This document shows positions 14,093 through 23,047 of a stretch of DNA of 35,171 nt, piece by piece. Each line of letters begins with the position of its first letter. The stretch's first letter is position 1. Source of the stretch: Bacteroidales bacterium UBA5287 (GTDB taxonomy: Bacteria; Bacteroidota; Bacteroidia; Bacteroidales; Dysgonomonadaceae); contig DHSL01000009.1 in NCBI GenBank assembly GCA_002411345.1, positions 1 to 35,171 of the forward strand, in the 5' to 3' direction. Position numbers and translations under genes: made by a program. Below the pieces are notes generated by a model, which did not search any database, was not told the DNA's origin, and saw nothing but the letters and a program-made list of their open reading frames with translations.

Positions 14093-16092
14093 TCATATTG
14101 TACTGCAGAAAACAGTAACCAGGCCAACTAGACCTGAAAGTTGAAGCTTGCTTTCTGCTTTATAAGGATTTACAAGACACCATGTTTTTCGTTGGTCTTC
14201 GGGTAGCTTTTAATCACCGATCAACCGGTTTACCCAGGTATTTACTACAGAGATTTCCACTGTATTCTTTCCTTTTCTTATAGCCTTGGAAATGTCTACT
14301 CTCCATGGAGCTGTCCAAACTCCGCCAACACATATGCCATTCACTTTCACTTTTGCCATGGCTGTAAGTTTTCCTAAATCCAGGTACATAGATTTTCCAA
14401 TCGGAGCAACAGACAAATTAAATTCATTTTTATAGACAGGTGTGCCCGAATAATATTTAATGCTGTCATTCAAAAAAGTAGTCCAATCATACAAAGTTGA
14501 CATTTGAACCGGATTAACAGGTTCTCTTTATTTTGCATCAAACTAAACCGTCCATGGAGTTGTAATACTACATACCATGAGCTCTTTGGGATAATTTTTA
14601 TCTACCCCTCCATCAAATGGTTTATTGGTTTATTTTCTGAAAACAACAAACTCACTTTCATACGGAGAAAGTTTCATTGGAATTTTTGTAAAACCATCAG
14701 ATTGAATAAAACATTTCAATTCACGATGCTTTCCATCTATCACATTCCACAACTCAGGCGCTTTACCCGTTACTTAACTCAGGATTAACAGTAATTGTCT
14801 GACCTGATTGATTGGATAAGAAATAGATATCACCCTCTGTTAATGTTCGATGTATAAACAATACAGGATCGTTGGCTTCAACTTTTAAATCTGGCTTTAT
14901 TATCAGCAGATCAAATGTTTCCTGCATACTCATTCCTGATAATATCATTCCTTTTCCCCGTTTCCCCTGTTCTACGTTTGTACCATCAACATCGCCCCAT
15001 AAAAGTGCCGACTGTTCAAGAACGTCTTTGTCACAATTCGGGTAGTTCAGCATACTCGGAGATTGTTTCGGAGCAGGACCAAAAACAATCGCTCCTTCAT
15101 TTACTAAACTTGAGATTTTACGAAGAAGTTAGGGTCTCATTGTTTCGAGTTTGGGTAAAACCAATACCCGATACTTCATTCCATCAGGTAAAACCAAATA
15201 ACCATTCTTTACTTTCGCTCTGTTTAAGATGACTTCGTTGTTTATATAATCGAAAGAATATCCTTTGGGTAAAGTCGGATCACCAATACCTGTCATCTTT
15301 GGAGTATCTATGAAATTAGCCGCATTAGCAACATATTTACCTTGCTGCAGTATAAGATTACACCGTTTCATATAATCAATAAAAAAGGTCGAGGTCATTA
15401 ACCAGGTATTATGCCGGTTAAATTCATTTCCAAATTCTGCATTCACACCCGGGAGCTTGTCATCGTACGACTGTCCTATATAAACATGAAGTAAGGTATT
15501 GTTTATTCCTTCTGTAAAAAAGCGATTTCCACGTTGCTTCATATTTTCCGGATAGAGTGAGAATGCAGGACCTCCACATGTAAACGATTCCGTCGATACC
15601 TTCTGTTTCCCGTAGATGTGAGCAGAAGAAGATGCCGCCCTGTTTTCTATATTACCTAAATCTCCCTCACTCCAAAACTCACCCACAACTTCATCAGATT
15701 GACCTCCATATTGTAAAAACTCATCAGAAAATCCCCAGTGTCCATACGGTTCCAACCAGGTTTTCAATCCATTCTTATTGCAAATGTACCGTAATCCTCC
15801 AACATAATCGTAAGCAACCTTATCGGCAATCAATCTTCTCAAATCCCAGAGAAACCGGTCAGAAAGGTCTCTACTGCCTACAACATTTCCATTAAATACA
15901 GGAATATAAGGAACCAGACTATATCCATATTTTGTTTGAATTCATCAGCAAATCAATCAATCCAGTTTTGTCCGCCTGTTTCATAACTATCCTCTACAGC
16001 TAATTTCAATGTCTTTCTGTCCTGAGAAGGAATACATTTCATTATTTTTCCAAGAAAGCATCAAAATGGGCTTCGATATGTTTTTTGCTCAT
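14093..16092 (-). pseudogene. Decayed GH106-type alpha-L-rhamnosidase (C-terminal part)
   Basis: Reading leftwards from 16092, the pieces MSKKHIEAHFDAFLEK, IPSQDRKTLKLAVEDSYETG, YGYSLVPYIPVFNG, SDRFLWDLRRLIADKVAYDY and then a long open stretch (15842-15129) match the GH106 layout. That stretch includes WLEPYGHWGFSDEF and FTCGGPAFSLYP. Damage is heavy: TAA after LETMRP at 15129-15131, a frameshift between 14763 and 14503, several stops in 14504-14760, and TAA after NRLIGD at 14210-14212. Coding-like sequence (KLPEDQRKTWCLVNPYK) continues past that stop to 14093. The C-terminal carbohydrate-binding piece GGVWTAPWRVDI is still clear. It can make no full enzyme. GH106 enzymes release alpha-L-rhamnose from pectic and other glycans. 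Confidence 0.8.
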
Positions 16093-16918
16093 CTTATCAG
16101 TTTCCAATCCTGTTCCTTCTGAGCAATAACCAGATGAGATCTTGGTTTATCTGCTGTTATGTAAGGTTCAAAAATAGACCAGGAAGTTCTTAAGCAGATT
16201 CCTATAGTGTTTTCTCCGGGTTGAATCAGTTCTGCTATATCATAAGCAATGTATCTGGCACGGGTTGTATAGTCGGTTACACAAGGAGCGAGAACTTCTT
16301 CTCCTACCTTTTTCCCGTTAACATACAACTCATGATATCCGACGGAGGCTAAATACAGGACCAGTTGGGCTGGCTTGTCTTTAAAATGAACTATTTTACG
16401 GAACCATGGATCAGAAATATTGCAATCCGATTGTTGCGGATCTTAAACTTCGCCTGAACCAATCCATTTTGCAGTCCAGTACGACGAATGAAATAGTCCG
16501 GTGGACTAGTACGATGTACCGCTCCAGCCGGATTTGCGTTTTTTTCATCTTTCACTTGAACCTTCCAATAATAGGTCCGTCGGACTCAAAGTGGTTTTCC
16601 CTTATAAACGATATGCAAAGACTCACTGAACCTAATCCATCCGGTCGACCACATATCTCCGGTATTTTTATCCAATTCTTGCTTCGTCTTGGCGACTAAT
16701 ATGCGGTACTCAGTTTGCTTTAAGCCATGTGCATTCCCATCATTTGCAGAAAGTGTCCAACTAAAACGGAGATGCGGTTCATCCAATCTGGACGGATTGG
16801 ACAAATACTCGCATTTCATGTCCTGGACAGTCAGACTACATCCGGCTTGGACTTTGGTGCAAAAACAAAATAATGCTGCGACGAAAACAACATATTTTAT
16901 TTTTTTCAGATATTTCAT
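16093..16918 (-). pseudogene. Decayed GH78-type alpha-L-rhamnosidase (N-terminal part only)
   Basis: A start at 16918 gives a signal peptide (MKYLKKIKYVVFVAALFCF) and the typical GH78 opening, LTVQDMKCEYLSNPSRLDEP then LRFSW and EYRILVA. A TGA follows GKPL near 16586. Shifted frames continue with RRTYYWKVQVKDEKNA, WTAKWIGSGE, DPWFRKIVHFKDK and the Bac_rhamnosid_N signature YHELYVNGKKVGEEVLAP ... GENTIGICLRTSWSIF. Sequence leaves the GH78 pattern after DWKLIR and passes into GH106 sequence at about 16092. The GH78 catalytic barrel is missing, so a deletion fused two neighbouring rhamnosidase genes. It starts 33 bases after fucO on the same strand, so the ancestor was probably a fucO-rhamnosidase operon. 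Confidence 0.8.
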
Positions 16919-16951
16919 TTGAATCGTTTTCAGTTTTGCCTGATGTATTTA

Positions 16952-18112
16952 TTAGAATGCCGTACGATAAATTTCTTCAATTTCAGAGACAGATGTCTGA
17001 CGAGGGTTTCCTCCTGTACAAACATCATTGAAAGCTGCGACAGCCAAATTGGGGATATCTTCCATTTTTACCCCGATTTCATTTAATCTCTGTGGAATAT
17101 TGATACTCATAGACAAATCCTTAACCACTTTGATCGCAGCACTGACTCCTTCTTCAACACTCATATTTTCTGTATTGGCGACACCCATTGCACGGGCGAT
17201 ATCCTTATATTTCGGAGCAGCCGGTGATTGAGCATTGTATTCCATCACATAAGGAAGAAGCAACGCATTGGCGACACCGTGAGGAGTATCATAAAATGCG
17301 CCGAGAGGGTGAGCCATCGAATGAACTATACCCAGTCCCACATTGGAAAAGCCCATTCCGGCAACATACTGTGCCATAGCCATTCCTTCTCTTGCTTCCT
17401 GATTTTTAGGTTCCTCTACTGCTTTTTTGAGATACTTATGTATCAGTTCTATCGCTTTAAACTCGAACATATCCGACATTTCCCATGCTCCCGGAGTAAT
17501 ATAAGATTCTATGGCATGAGTAAGAGCATCCATACCGGTCGCTGCAGTAAGTCCCTTCGGCATGGAATACATAAGTTCCGGGTCAACAATAGCCACAGCG
17601 GGAATATCATTCGGATCCACGCAAACCATCTTTTTTCTGGCCTCTTCATCAGTAATCACATAGTTGATGGTAACCTCTGCTGCAGTACCTGCTGTTGTTG
17701 GCAATGCAATTACTGTAACAGATTTATTTTTAGTATCGGCAACGCCCTCCAGTGATTTTATATCAGCATATTCAGGATTGTTAATAACGATGCTGATCCC
17801 CTTTGCTGTATCAATAACCGAACCTCCGCCTAAAGCCACAATAAAATCCGCACCAGATTTTTTAAAGGCAGCTACTCCGTTCTGTACATTCGAAATGGTA
17901 GGATTTGCTTTTACATCATTATAGTATTCGAACGGAATATTGGCATTTCTGAGAACAGCTTCGACTTCAGCTGCAACACCAAATTTGATCAAGTCTTTAT
18001 CCGTTACAAACAAAGCTTTTATTAAACCCCGACGTTTAACTTCTGTTGTAATTTCAACTCTTGAACCAGCTCCATGGTAGGACGTTTCATTTAAAATAAT
18101 ACGTTTAGTCAT
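16952..18112 (-). CDS. fucO: Lactaldehyde reductase (1,2-propanediol oxidoreductase), iron-dependent ADH family
   Basis: This 386-residue protein matches E. coli FucO almost segment by segment (MILNET-like start, AIPTTAGTAAEVTINYVITDEE, GMGFSNVGLG). The NAD site is GGGS at 95-98. Metal ligands are Asp195, His199, His264 and His278 in the patterns GMDALTHA, VHSMAHP and TPHG. It reduces L-lactaldehyde, formed from L-rhamnose and L-fucose, to 1,2-propanediol with NADH, regenerating NAD under anaerobic growth. It is intact, while the rhamnosidase genes downstream on the same strand are ruined. No rhamnose isomerase, kinase or aldolase lies in the window, so the rest of the pathway must be elsewhere if FucO still works in it. 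Confidence 0.93.
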   Translation of the reverse strand: MTKRIILNETSYHGAGSRVEITTEVKRRGLIKALFVTDKDLIKFGVAAEVEAVLRNANIPFEYYNDVKANPTISNVQNGVAAFKKSGADFIVALGGGSVIDTAKGISIVINNPEYADIKSLEGVADTKNKSVTVIALPTTAGTAAEVTINYVITDEEARKKMVCVDPNDIPAVAIVDPELMYSMPKGLTAATGMDALTHAIESYITPGAWEMSDMFEFKAIELIHKYLKKAVEEPKNQEAREGMAMAQYVAGMGFSNVGLGIVHSMAHPLGAFYDTPHGVANALLLPYVMEYNAQSPAAPKYKDIARAMGVANTENMSVEEGVSAAIKVVKDLSMSINIPQRLNEIGVKMEDIPNLAVAAFNDVCTGGNPRQTSVSEIEEIYRTAF

Positions 18113-18442
18113 AATTTTTTATGGTTTTTAAATATGAATTCTATACATCATTGCCTTCGACTAAAGGCAATCTGTTATCGCTATTTTAGGATTAAAAAGG
18201 CATAGCTAACTTCAAATTTTGCAAAATAAGGCAGAATCATTTCCAATATTACCTTATAAGAAGCCGGCTATTTGCACCAATACCATCCCTTTCGATTTAA
18301 CTATAAAGCAGATAAATCGAGAACGCAAAATTATCTAATAAAATTTCAAAATAGTTTATGAAAGTGATTTTAAAACTTTAAATTTTGACACGAATTACAT
18401 TGATGCAAAAAAGTTAAGGCATCATGAATAAAAGAGGCTATT
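18113..18442. other. Intergenic region upstream of fucO
   Basis: This is 330 bases without a gene. On the minus strand a TAATTTTG box at 18326-18333 fits the -7 consensus and could drive fucO from about 210 bases upstream, leaving room for regulation. No riboswitch fold or clear operator was recognised. Confidence 0.4.
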
Positions 18443-20134
18443 TTATTTTCTCATCGCACAATTAAACACAATCTTATTTTTTGCGGAGGGGATTAATCTG
18501 AACACAACATTACCCTTTTTCTTGGGAGATGAAATCGTACCTTCATCACATCGAATAAGGTAATTAAAATTATTGAACCGGGCTTTTATCAGATTGTTAT
18601 TAATTGAAACAAAAGGCAATTCGGCTTTAGGATTAGTACGCAACTCCAAGGCCCAGGTATACTTTTTGTTCGGATTGGTAGTTTTAATTTCAAAATGATT
18701 TTCATAGAACAAAGCAATAAAGGTCGTATTTAATGATTTCTCGGTCCATTCTACTTTCAATATATTATTCGGTAAATTCACAACAACAGGATCACCGCAT
18801 AAAACTTCCGAAGATTTTCCGTTTTGATCAATTTCAATCAGGTAAAGTCCAGCAATATCATTGGCTGTACTCCATTCAAAACCGTCTACAACCGGTAAGG
18901 TTTTAAAAACACATTGAGTGGAAGTACCTGCTTTTTTCAGATATGTGGATTCCATCTTTTCATCAAAGAAATGAATATCCCTGAATCTGAACGAATTATT
19001 TTTCCACAATAAATTGGCACGATAGTAGCGGCTATTATACCATACGGTTTTATTTCCTTCGTTTCTGTAATCATTCAAAGCGGTTACGGCAGTCGGAGGA
19101 GTGACAGGGAACCGTTTTTTAAACCATTTCGAAGTTGTTTCCAGTGTTTCGAGACGGATCGTTCCTTTTTTTCTGAGTGAATCAAGAATCGGAATCTGCA
19201 ATTGCAGACCATCTTTCATGCGCGGCCAGGTAAAAGAATTTTCTTGTCCAGTTTGTGCATAAGACAAATTCAAGGCCGGAGAAACAAAAGTAGACTGGAA
19301 ATAGTAATTCACCCAGCCACGGTCAGCCCCTTTCCCCGGAAAAACAGGTTCCAGAGTTTCGACCCCTTGTACATCTGATCCCAGTCCGGAATCATATTGA
19401 TAAATCGGATCACTGCCCAACATGCGAAAAACAGGAACGGGTATTTGCATCTTTGAATGCTGAGCCGGCATATAAGCATTTTTCCGGCTTGGATAATAAG
19501 CATTATTCCAATATCCACCCCAAAGCGTGTACCCATCGGTACCTATCTGATCCCTGCAATTACAAGAACCAACAATATGATATTTTTCATACATATACGC
19601 CAAGGTATGGGCATCAATAAACCATGACCCTACTGTCGCCGGATATTTTCCAAAGATTGATTTGAATTTCTCCATATAAGCATCAACCAGCTTTTCCCGT
19701 TCAGCGGGAGAGTATCCCGTAGCAAAACCAACATTTGCATGCCAATCCCAGGAATACTGTCCTCTCCACTTCAGTCCGGCAGCCTCTACATGCGGCTGCG
19801 TAATTTCCCACCAAGCTCCTACTTCTATTTTCTTTTCCACACTATCCTTGAGTAAGGATTGATATTTTGGATTAATCAACGCATCGTATTGGAGGAGAAA
19901 AGTTCCCGGCATGTCATACTTAATCAGCAACCGGTATTGCTGTACAACCGTATTATACAATACATCTTCTGTAATAGCTTCGATGCGTGGCTCCGATTGC
20001 CGGATGAAATTAATTATATTAACTACTCTTGCAGGTGAATTCTTATCATTATTTTGAGTTTGAATTAGTTTGGAAGCACAAGGTTCAACAAACAAAATCA
20101 CCAATAATACAAAAACAAAAAAAATACGATTCAT
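18443..20134 (-). CDS. Secreted protein of uncertain function, possible carbohydrate-active (polysaccharide-deacetylase/barrel-like)
   Basis: The protein has 563 residues from the ATG at 20134; a TTG nine codons earlier is less likely. A signal peptide (MNRIFFVFVLLVILFVEPCAS) shows export. Residues about 45-330 look like an alpha/beta barrel rich in aromatics, with EVGAWWEITQPHVEAAG, GYSPAEREKLVDAYM, ATVGSWFIDAHTLAYM and WGGYWNNAYYPS. The turns Wxx-H-V and SWFIDAH could hold metal or sugar ligands, as in polysaccharide-deacetylase-like or GH57-like barrels. The C-terminal 200 residues are beta-rich. It is intact among pseudogenes and lies upstream of fucO on the same strand, which suggests glycan use. 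I cannot name a family with confidence. A dead IS30 gene ends 23 bases before its start. Confidence 0.6.
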   Translation of the reverse strand: MNRIFFVFVLLVILFVEPCASKLIQTQNNDKNSPARVVNIINFIRQSEPRIEAITEDVLYNTVVQQYRLLIKYDMPGTFLLQYDALINPKYQSLLKDSVEKKIEVGAWWEITQPHVEAAGLKWRGQYSWDWHANVGFATGYSPAEREKLVDAYMEKFKSIFGKYPATVGSWFIDAHTLAYMYEKYHIVGSCNCRDQIGTDGYTLWGGYWNNAYYPSRKNAYMPAQHSKMQIPVPVFRMLGSDPIYQYDSGLGSDVQGVETLEPVFPGKGADRGWVNYYFQSTFVSPALNLSYAQTGQENSFTWPRMKDGLQLQIPILDSLRKKGTIRLETLETTSKWFKKRFPVTPPTAVTALNDYRNEGNKTVWYNSRYYRANLLWKNNSFRFRDIHFFDEKMESTYLKKAGTSTQCVFKTLPVVDGFEWSTANDIAGLYLIEIDQNGKSSEVLCGDPVVVNLPNNILKVEWTEKSLNTTFIALFYENHFEIKTTNPNKKYTWALELRTNPKAELPFVSINNNLIKARFNNFNYLIRCDEGTISSPKKKGNVVFRLIPSAKNKIVFNCAMRK

Positions 20135-20157
20135 ATCTTTCTTTTTTAACAGAGAAT

Positions 20158-20625
20158 TCAACTTGCAACTGCAACTGAATACTTGTTAGTTAATAATAAA
20201 TTAAATTTCTCGTTTGGTGTAAGGTATCCGAGTCTTTTCCTGGGTCTGTTGTTGAGTTTGTTTTCGACCCACCTGACAAATCTGTCGGTTATCTCACTGA
20301 AGTCCGTTCCTTTTGGGATGTACTGTCGGAAATACCGTATGTTTTCTCATTTACACCACGTTCCCAAGAGCGATAAGGTTTGCAAAAATAGAAAGAAATT
20401 TCCAATTCCTTTGCTATTTCCTGATGTTTTGCAAATTCTCTTCCATTGTCTGCCGTTATTGTATGTATCAAGTCCTTAACGGACCGTAATGCTTCGATAG
20501 TCCTCAATGCTAGCGAGGCGGCATCTTTCCCCGACAGTTTACGGATCCAAACTTTGGAAGTCACCCAATCATTAATAGTGACAAGGGCTCCCTTATAGTT
20601 ACGGTCTATTAGTTTATCTATTATG
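20158..20625 (-). pseudogene. Truncated, frameshifted IS30-family transposase
   Basis: Only the C-terminal half remains. IDKLIDRNYKGALVTINDWVTS and VWIRKLSGKDAASLAL lead to the catalytic TADNGREFA and GVNE. A one-base slip near 20340 then changes frame to RQYIPKGTDFSEITDRFV and the typical NNRPRKRLGYLTPNE, ending at TGA 20158-20160. The DNA-binding N-terminus and the left inverted repeat are missing, and sequence identity stops at about 20625. It is a dead IS end lying directly upstream of the secreted-protein gene, and may have cut it off from its original promoter or supplied a new one. Confidence 0.85.
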
Positions 20626-20644
20626 CAATTGTTATTTGAAAAAA

Positions 20645-20694
20645 AACGAGAATCAAGACAAAACTTAACGAATAAGAAGCTTAGTTCTCGTTAA
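20645..20694. repeat. Inverted repeat beside the IS30 fragment
   Basis: AACGAGAA and TTCTCGTT arms bracket about 34 bases at roughly 20645-20694, just outside the end of IS30 homology. It may be a rearranged IS terminus or a hairpin. Confidence 0.4.
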
Positions 20695-20741
20695 AACTAA
20701 ACTCAAAAGCACTACTATGTTCATCGCACAAAACTTAAGTA

Positions 20742-20787
20742 TTGAATGATGAACACAGTTGTGTTGAGTAACAAACACAGTTGTGTT
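20742..20787. repeat. 22-bp tandem repeat carrying two palindromes
   Basis: Units 20742-20763 and 20764-20785 share the end AACACAGTTGTG, and each contains the near-palindrome AACACA-GT-TGTGTT (20752-20765 and 20774-20787). The centres are 22 bases apart, about two helical turns, so two dimers could bind on the same DNA face. The repeats lie between the TlpA remnant and the IS30 remnant. Confidence 0.6.
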
Positions 20788-20819
20788 GAAATCAATTCAG
20801 CATTATTACCGATGGATCA

Positions 20820-22340
20820 TTAGAGCAACAATCCCTCTATCATTTTCTTCATTATTCCGTTCCAGGATAGCTAGTAACTTTATCTTTCAATATACCTTTT
20901 GTGTCATAAAACAAATAAGTCGGTATTGAATCAAAGCCAAGATTATCCATTACATATTCACATTCTTCCTGAGTCAGGTAATAATGTTCTCCTCCGATTA
21001 TTTTGATTTTCTCTTCCCCTAAAGCTTTGGGAGAAGAAATATTCGCTATATATACAAAAACTATGTCTTTGTTTTCATTGTACTTTTGACTTCTCTGATG
21101 TCTTTCATTGCGGCCATACAAGGTCCGCACCAGGTAGCCCAAAAGTCGACAAGAACCGCTTTCCCTTTGTACTTGGATAAATCGCATTCATCAGGGCTTC
21201 TTTGGGTAATGCAGGGGTGATATCAATGATAGTTGGGATTTGCTTTTTTCTTCACTTAATTTAATGATATCTTCATTCTATTTCAAGAGAATTTTTGCAA
21301 TTTCTTCATTTTTAAAATAGCCTCTGATATTCTCTTTTTGCTTCTCCGACAAAGGCTTTAGCTCATTAATAAATTGCTTGGCATAAGCATTGACTGCCAA
21401 CAGTTCATAGAATATTCCGGTATCCGAACCAATCAAATCGGTCATAATTGTTTTTACTTGTTTTTGCCAATCTTGAATAGGCGTATTTTTGATTACAGAA
21501 ATATTTAATGTCTTATTTGAAAGTATAGTTTGCAACACCTCGGCATAGGTGCCGTTGTATAGATATTGAGGATCACTTAAATTAAAATATTAAAGAAAAG
21601 CATAGTAGGATCTGACTGGTTCGTGCGGAGTAGAATTGTCACGGTCTTTTCATCATTATTTCTGATGTAATCTCTTTTCAAACAGCCTTTATAATCGAAA
21701 AAGCGTAAGTTAAGATAAATAAGTTTGAATAACTTTTCCCGTTTTTCGATATTATTGAATCATTATTCGCAATATTCAGTTTTCTTTCCAAACTTTTTAT
21801 TTCATATGGAATAAAATCTTCAATTAGCATGTTATAACGGGGTATACGTTCAGGGGATTGGTGGTCTATCATTTTTCCCATTATGTCTACAAGATTTATC
21901 ACATCATCGGAAGTTAATTCCTTCCTATTTACCATATCCACCTTTGTACTATCGGATTCATTATGTGTTATTTCCAATTTTGTTTCTCCGTTAGCTGCCA
22001 AAGCGACCTTAATCGCATGATCGAATAGATCTGAACCAATGATGCCAATTGTTGTATTAGATTCAATCGGAACCTCAAAATGGAAGTGACCATCTTCGCT
22101 CAAGTGAGTTTTGAACATACCTACTTCCGCTGTTACCGGATTGGGCACAGTCAGAGTCAGGATCGGTACTTCTTCCCCCTCTTTAAAATGAAAATTAGTA
22201 ACTTAACCAGTCTATTGTGCTATTCCTGCCTGGATTTTAGGATCGGGTAATCGGTCATTGTTCCCATATACAGGAGATAGCAGAAATAAACAAATAACAA
22301 CAAGGAAATTTGTTTTCGAACATATTTTATTCTTTTTCAT
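20820..22340 (-). pseudogene. Decayed TlpA-type thioredoxin-fold (thiol:disulfide) lipoprotein/secreted protein
   Basis: The ATG at 22340 opens a signal sequence (NFLVVICLFLLSPVYG). It is followed in the same frame by TAG and TAA stops and then by TLTVPNPVTAEVGMFKTHLS (22148-21678), the DUF4369-like N-terminal domain of Bacteroidetes TlpA proteins. A shift leads to 21538-21278, the helical middle, with a further stop after ILLK. The thioredoxin domain then appears as KGKAVLVDFWATWCGPC (about 21175-21120), with its active-site CGPC intact, before another shift and a tail ending at TAA 20820-20822. At least three frameshifts and three stops make it non-functional. Intact relatives reduce or isomerise periplasmic disulfides. 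Confidence 0.82.
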
Positions 22341-22803
22341 AAAATGTATTTGTTAATTTGGGAACGAAGTTGTGCAAAAAAACAATGCAAGGTTGTGACA
22401 AATATTATATGTATAATCAGATGGTAGAAACAGGATCAATATTCCTTTCTACTATCTAACTTTGGTAAATTCTTTAATAAAGTTTTAATTTATATCTGAA
22501 TAAAGGTATATGTTTGACTGTTCCTTGAACAATACTTCTAAATATATTTTCTAAAAATGGTACTATAGCAAAAGATGTAAGGGTGTCAAAGACCTATTAA
22601 TTGTCGTCATAAAATCTCAAATAGGCAGCAATTTGTTATTAATATTTCAGTTATATCTATTAAGTTTACAGTGGGGTAGAATATTTAACCTGTTTTAAAC
22701 TTGGTATTATTTTTCATTCAGAATTAAAGCTTTTCCCGAAACACAAATAGGCTCACTAAATTTGGATGGATTGAGAAAGAATTTCCTTTTTTTCTTTACA
22801 TAA
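22341..22803. other. Gene-free AT-rich region before tRNA-Ser
   Basis: About 460 bases hold no supported gene. One hairpin is visible, GATGGTAGAAA (22420-22430) with TTTCTACTATC (22446-22456), with one mismatch. The rest looks like eroded sequence bordering the decayed TlpA gene. Confidence 0.45.
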
Positions 22804-22845
22804 AAAAGGAAGTCCGGTAATAAAAATATTGCCGGACTTCCTTTT
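22804..22845 (-). terminator. tRNA-Ser terminator
   Basis: Arms AAGGAAGTCCGG (22806-22817) and CCGGACTTCCTT (22832-22843) form a perfect 12-bp stem. The minus-strand continuation is T-rich, and the hairpin starts just beyond the tRNA-Ser 3' end. Confidence 0.88.
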
Positions 22846-22848
22846 CAG

Positions 22849-22933
22849 CGGAGAGAGAGGGATTCGAACCCCCGGAAGCTCGCACTTCAACGGTTTTCAA
22901 GACCGCCGCGATCGACCACTCTGCCATCTCTCC
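22849..22933 (-). tRNA. tRNA-Ser (anticodon TGA)
   Basis: An 85-base type II tRNA lies on the minus strand. The acceptor GGAGAGA pairs with TCTCTCC, the discriminator is G, the anticodon loop CTTGAAA carries TGA, and a long variable arm (GTTGAAGTGCGAGCTTC region) is typical of tRNA-Ser. CCA is not encoded. Confidence 0.95.
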
Positions 22934-22945
22934 TAAAAGTGAGTG

Positions 22946-22953
22946 CAAAGATA
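22946..22953 (-). promoter_or_regulatory. tRNA-Ser promoter -7 box
   Basis: On the minus strand TATCTTTG, followed by CACTCAC, lies 12 bases before the tRNA 5' end. It repeats the GAGTGCAAAGATA context of the tRNA-Asp promoter of this window. Confidence 0.55.
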
Positions 22954-23020
22954 TAATAATTTTTAATATGAAAAAAGCATCTGCTAAAATTATTTTTCAA
23001 ATACTGTCAATAAATTGTAT

Positions 23021-23028
23021 TACCTTTG
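23021..23028 (+). promoter_or_regulatory. Promoter -7 box of the DEAD-box helicase gene
   Basis: TACCTTTG fits TAnnTTTG and lies 19 bases before the ATG at 23048, giving a short leader. Confidence 0.6.
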
Positions 23029-23047
23029 TATAAATAAGAACTATTAG

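Noticed and set aside
14093..16918. Programmed frameshifting or stop readthrough in the rhamnosidase
   Set aside because: There are too many independent stops and shifts, plus a missing catalytic domain; decay explains them more simply.
20742..20787. CRISPR array
   Set aside because: Only two adjacent units with no spacers and no cas genes in the window.
22341..22803. Small RNA or riboswitch in the AT-rich gap
   Set aside because: Only one mismatched hairpin, no recognisable riboswitch core, and no gene downstream for it to control.
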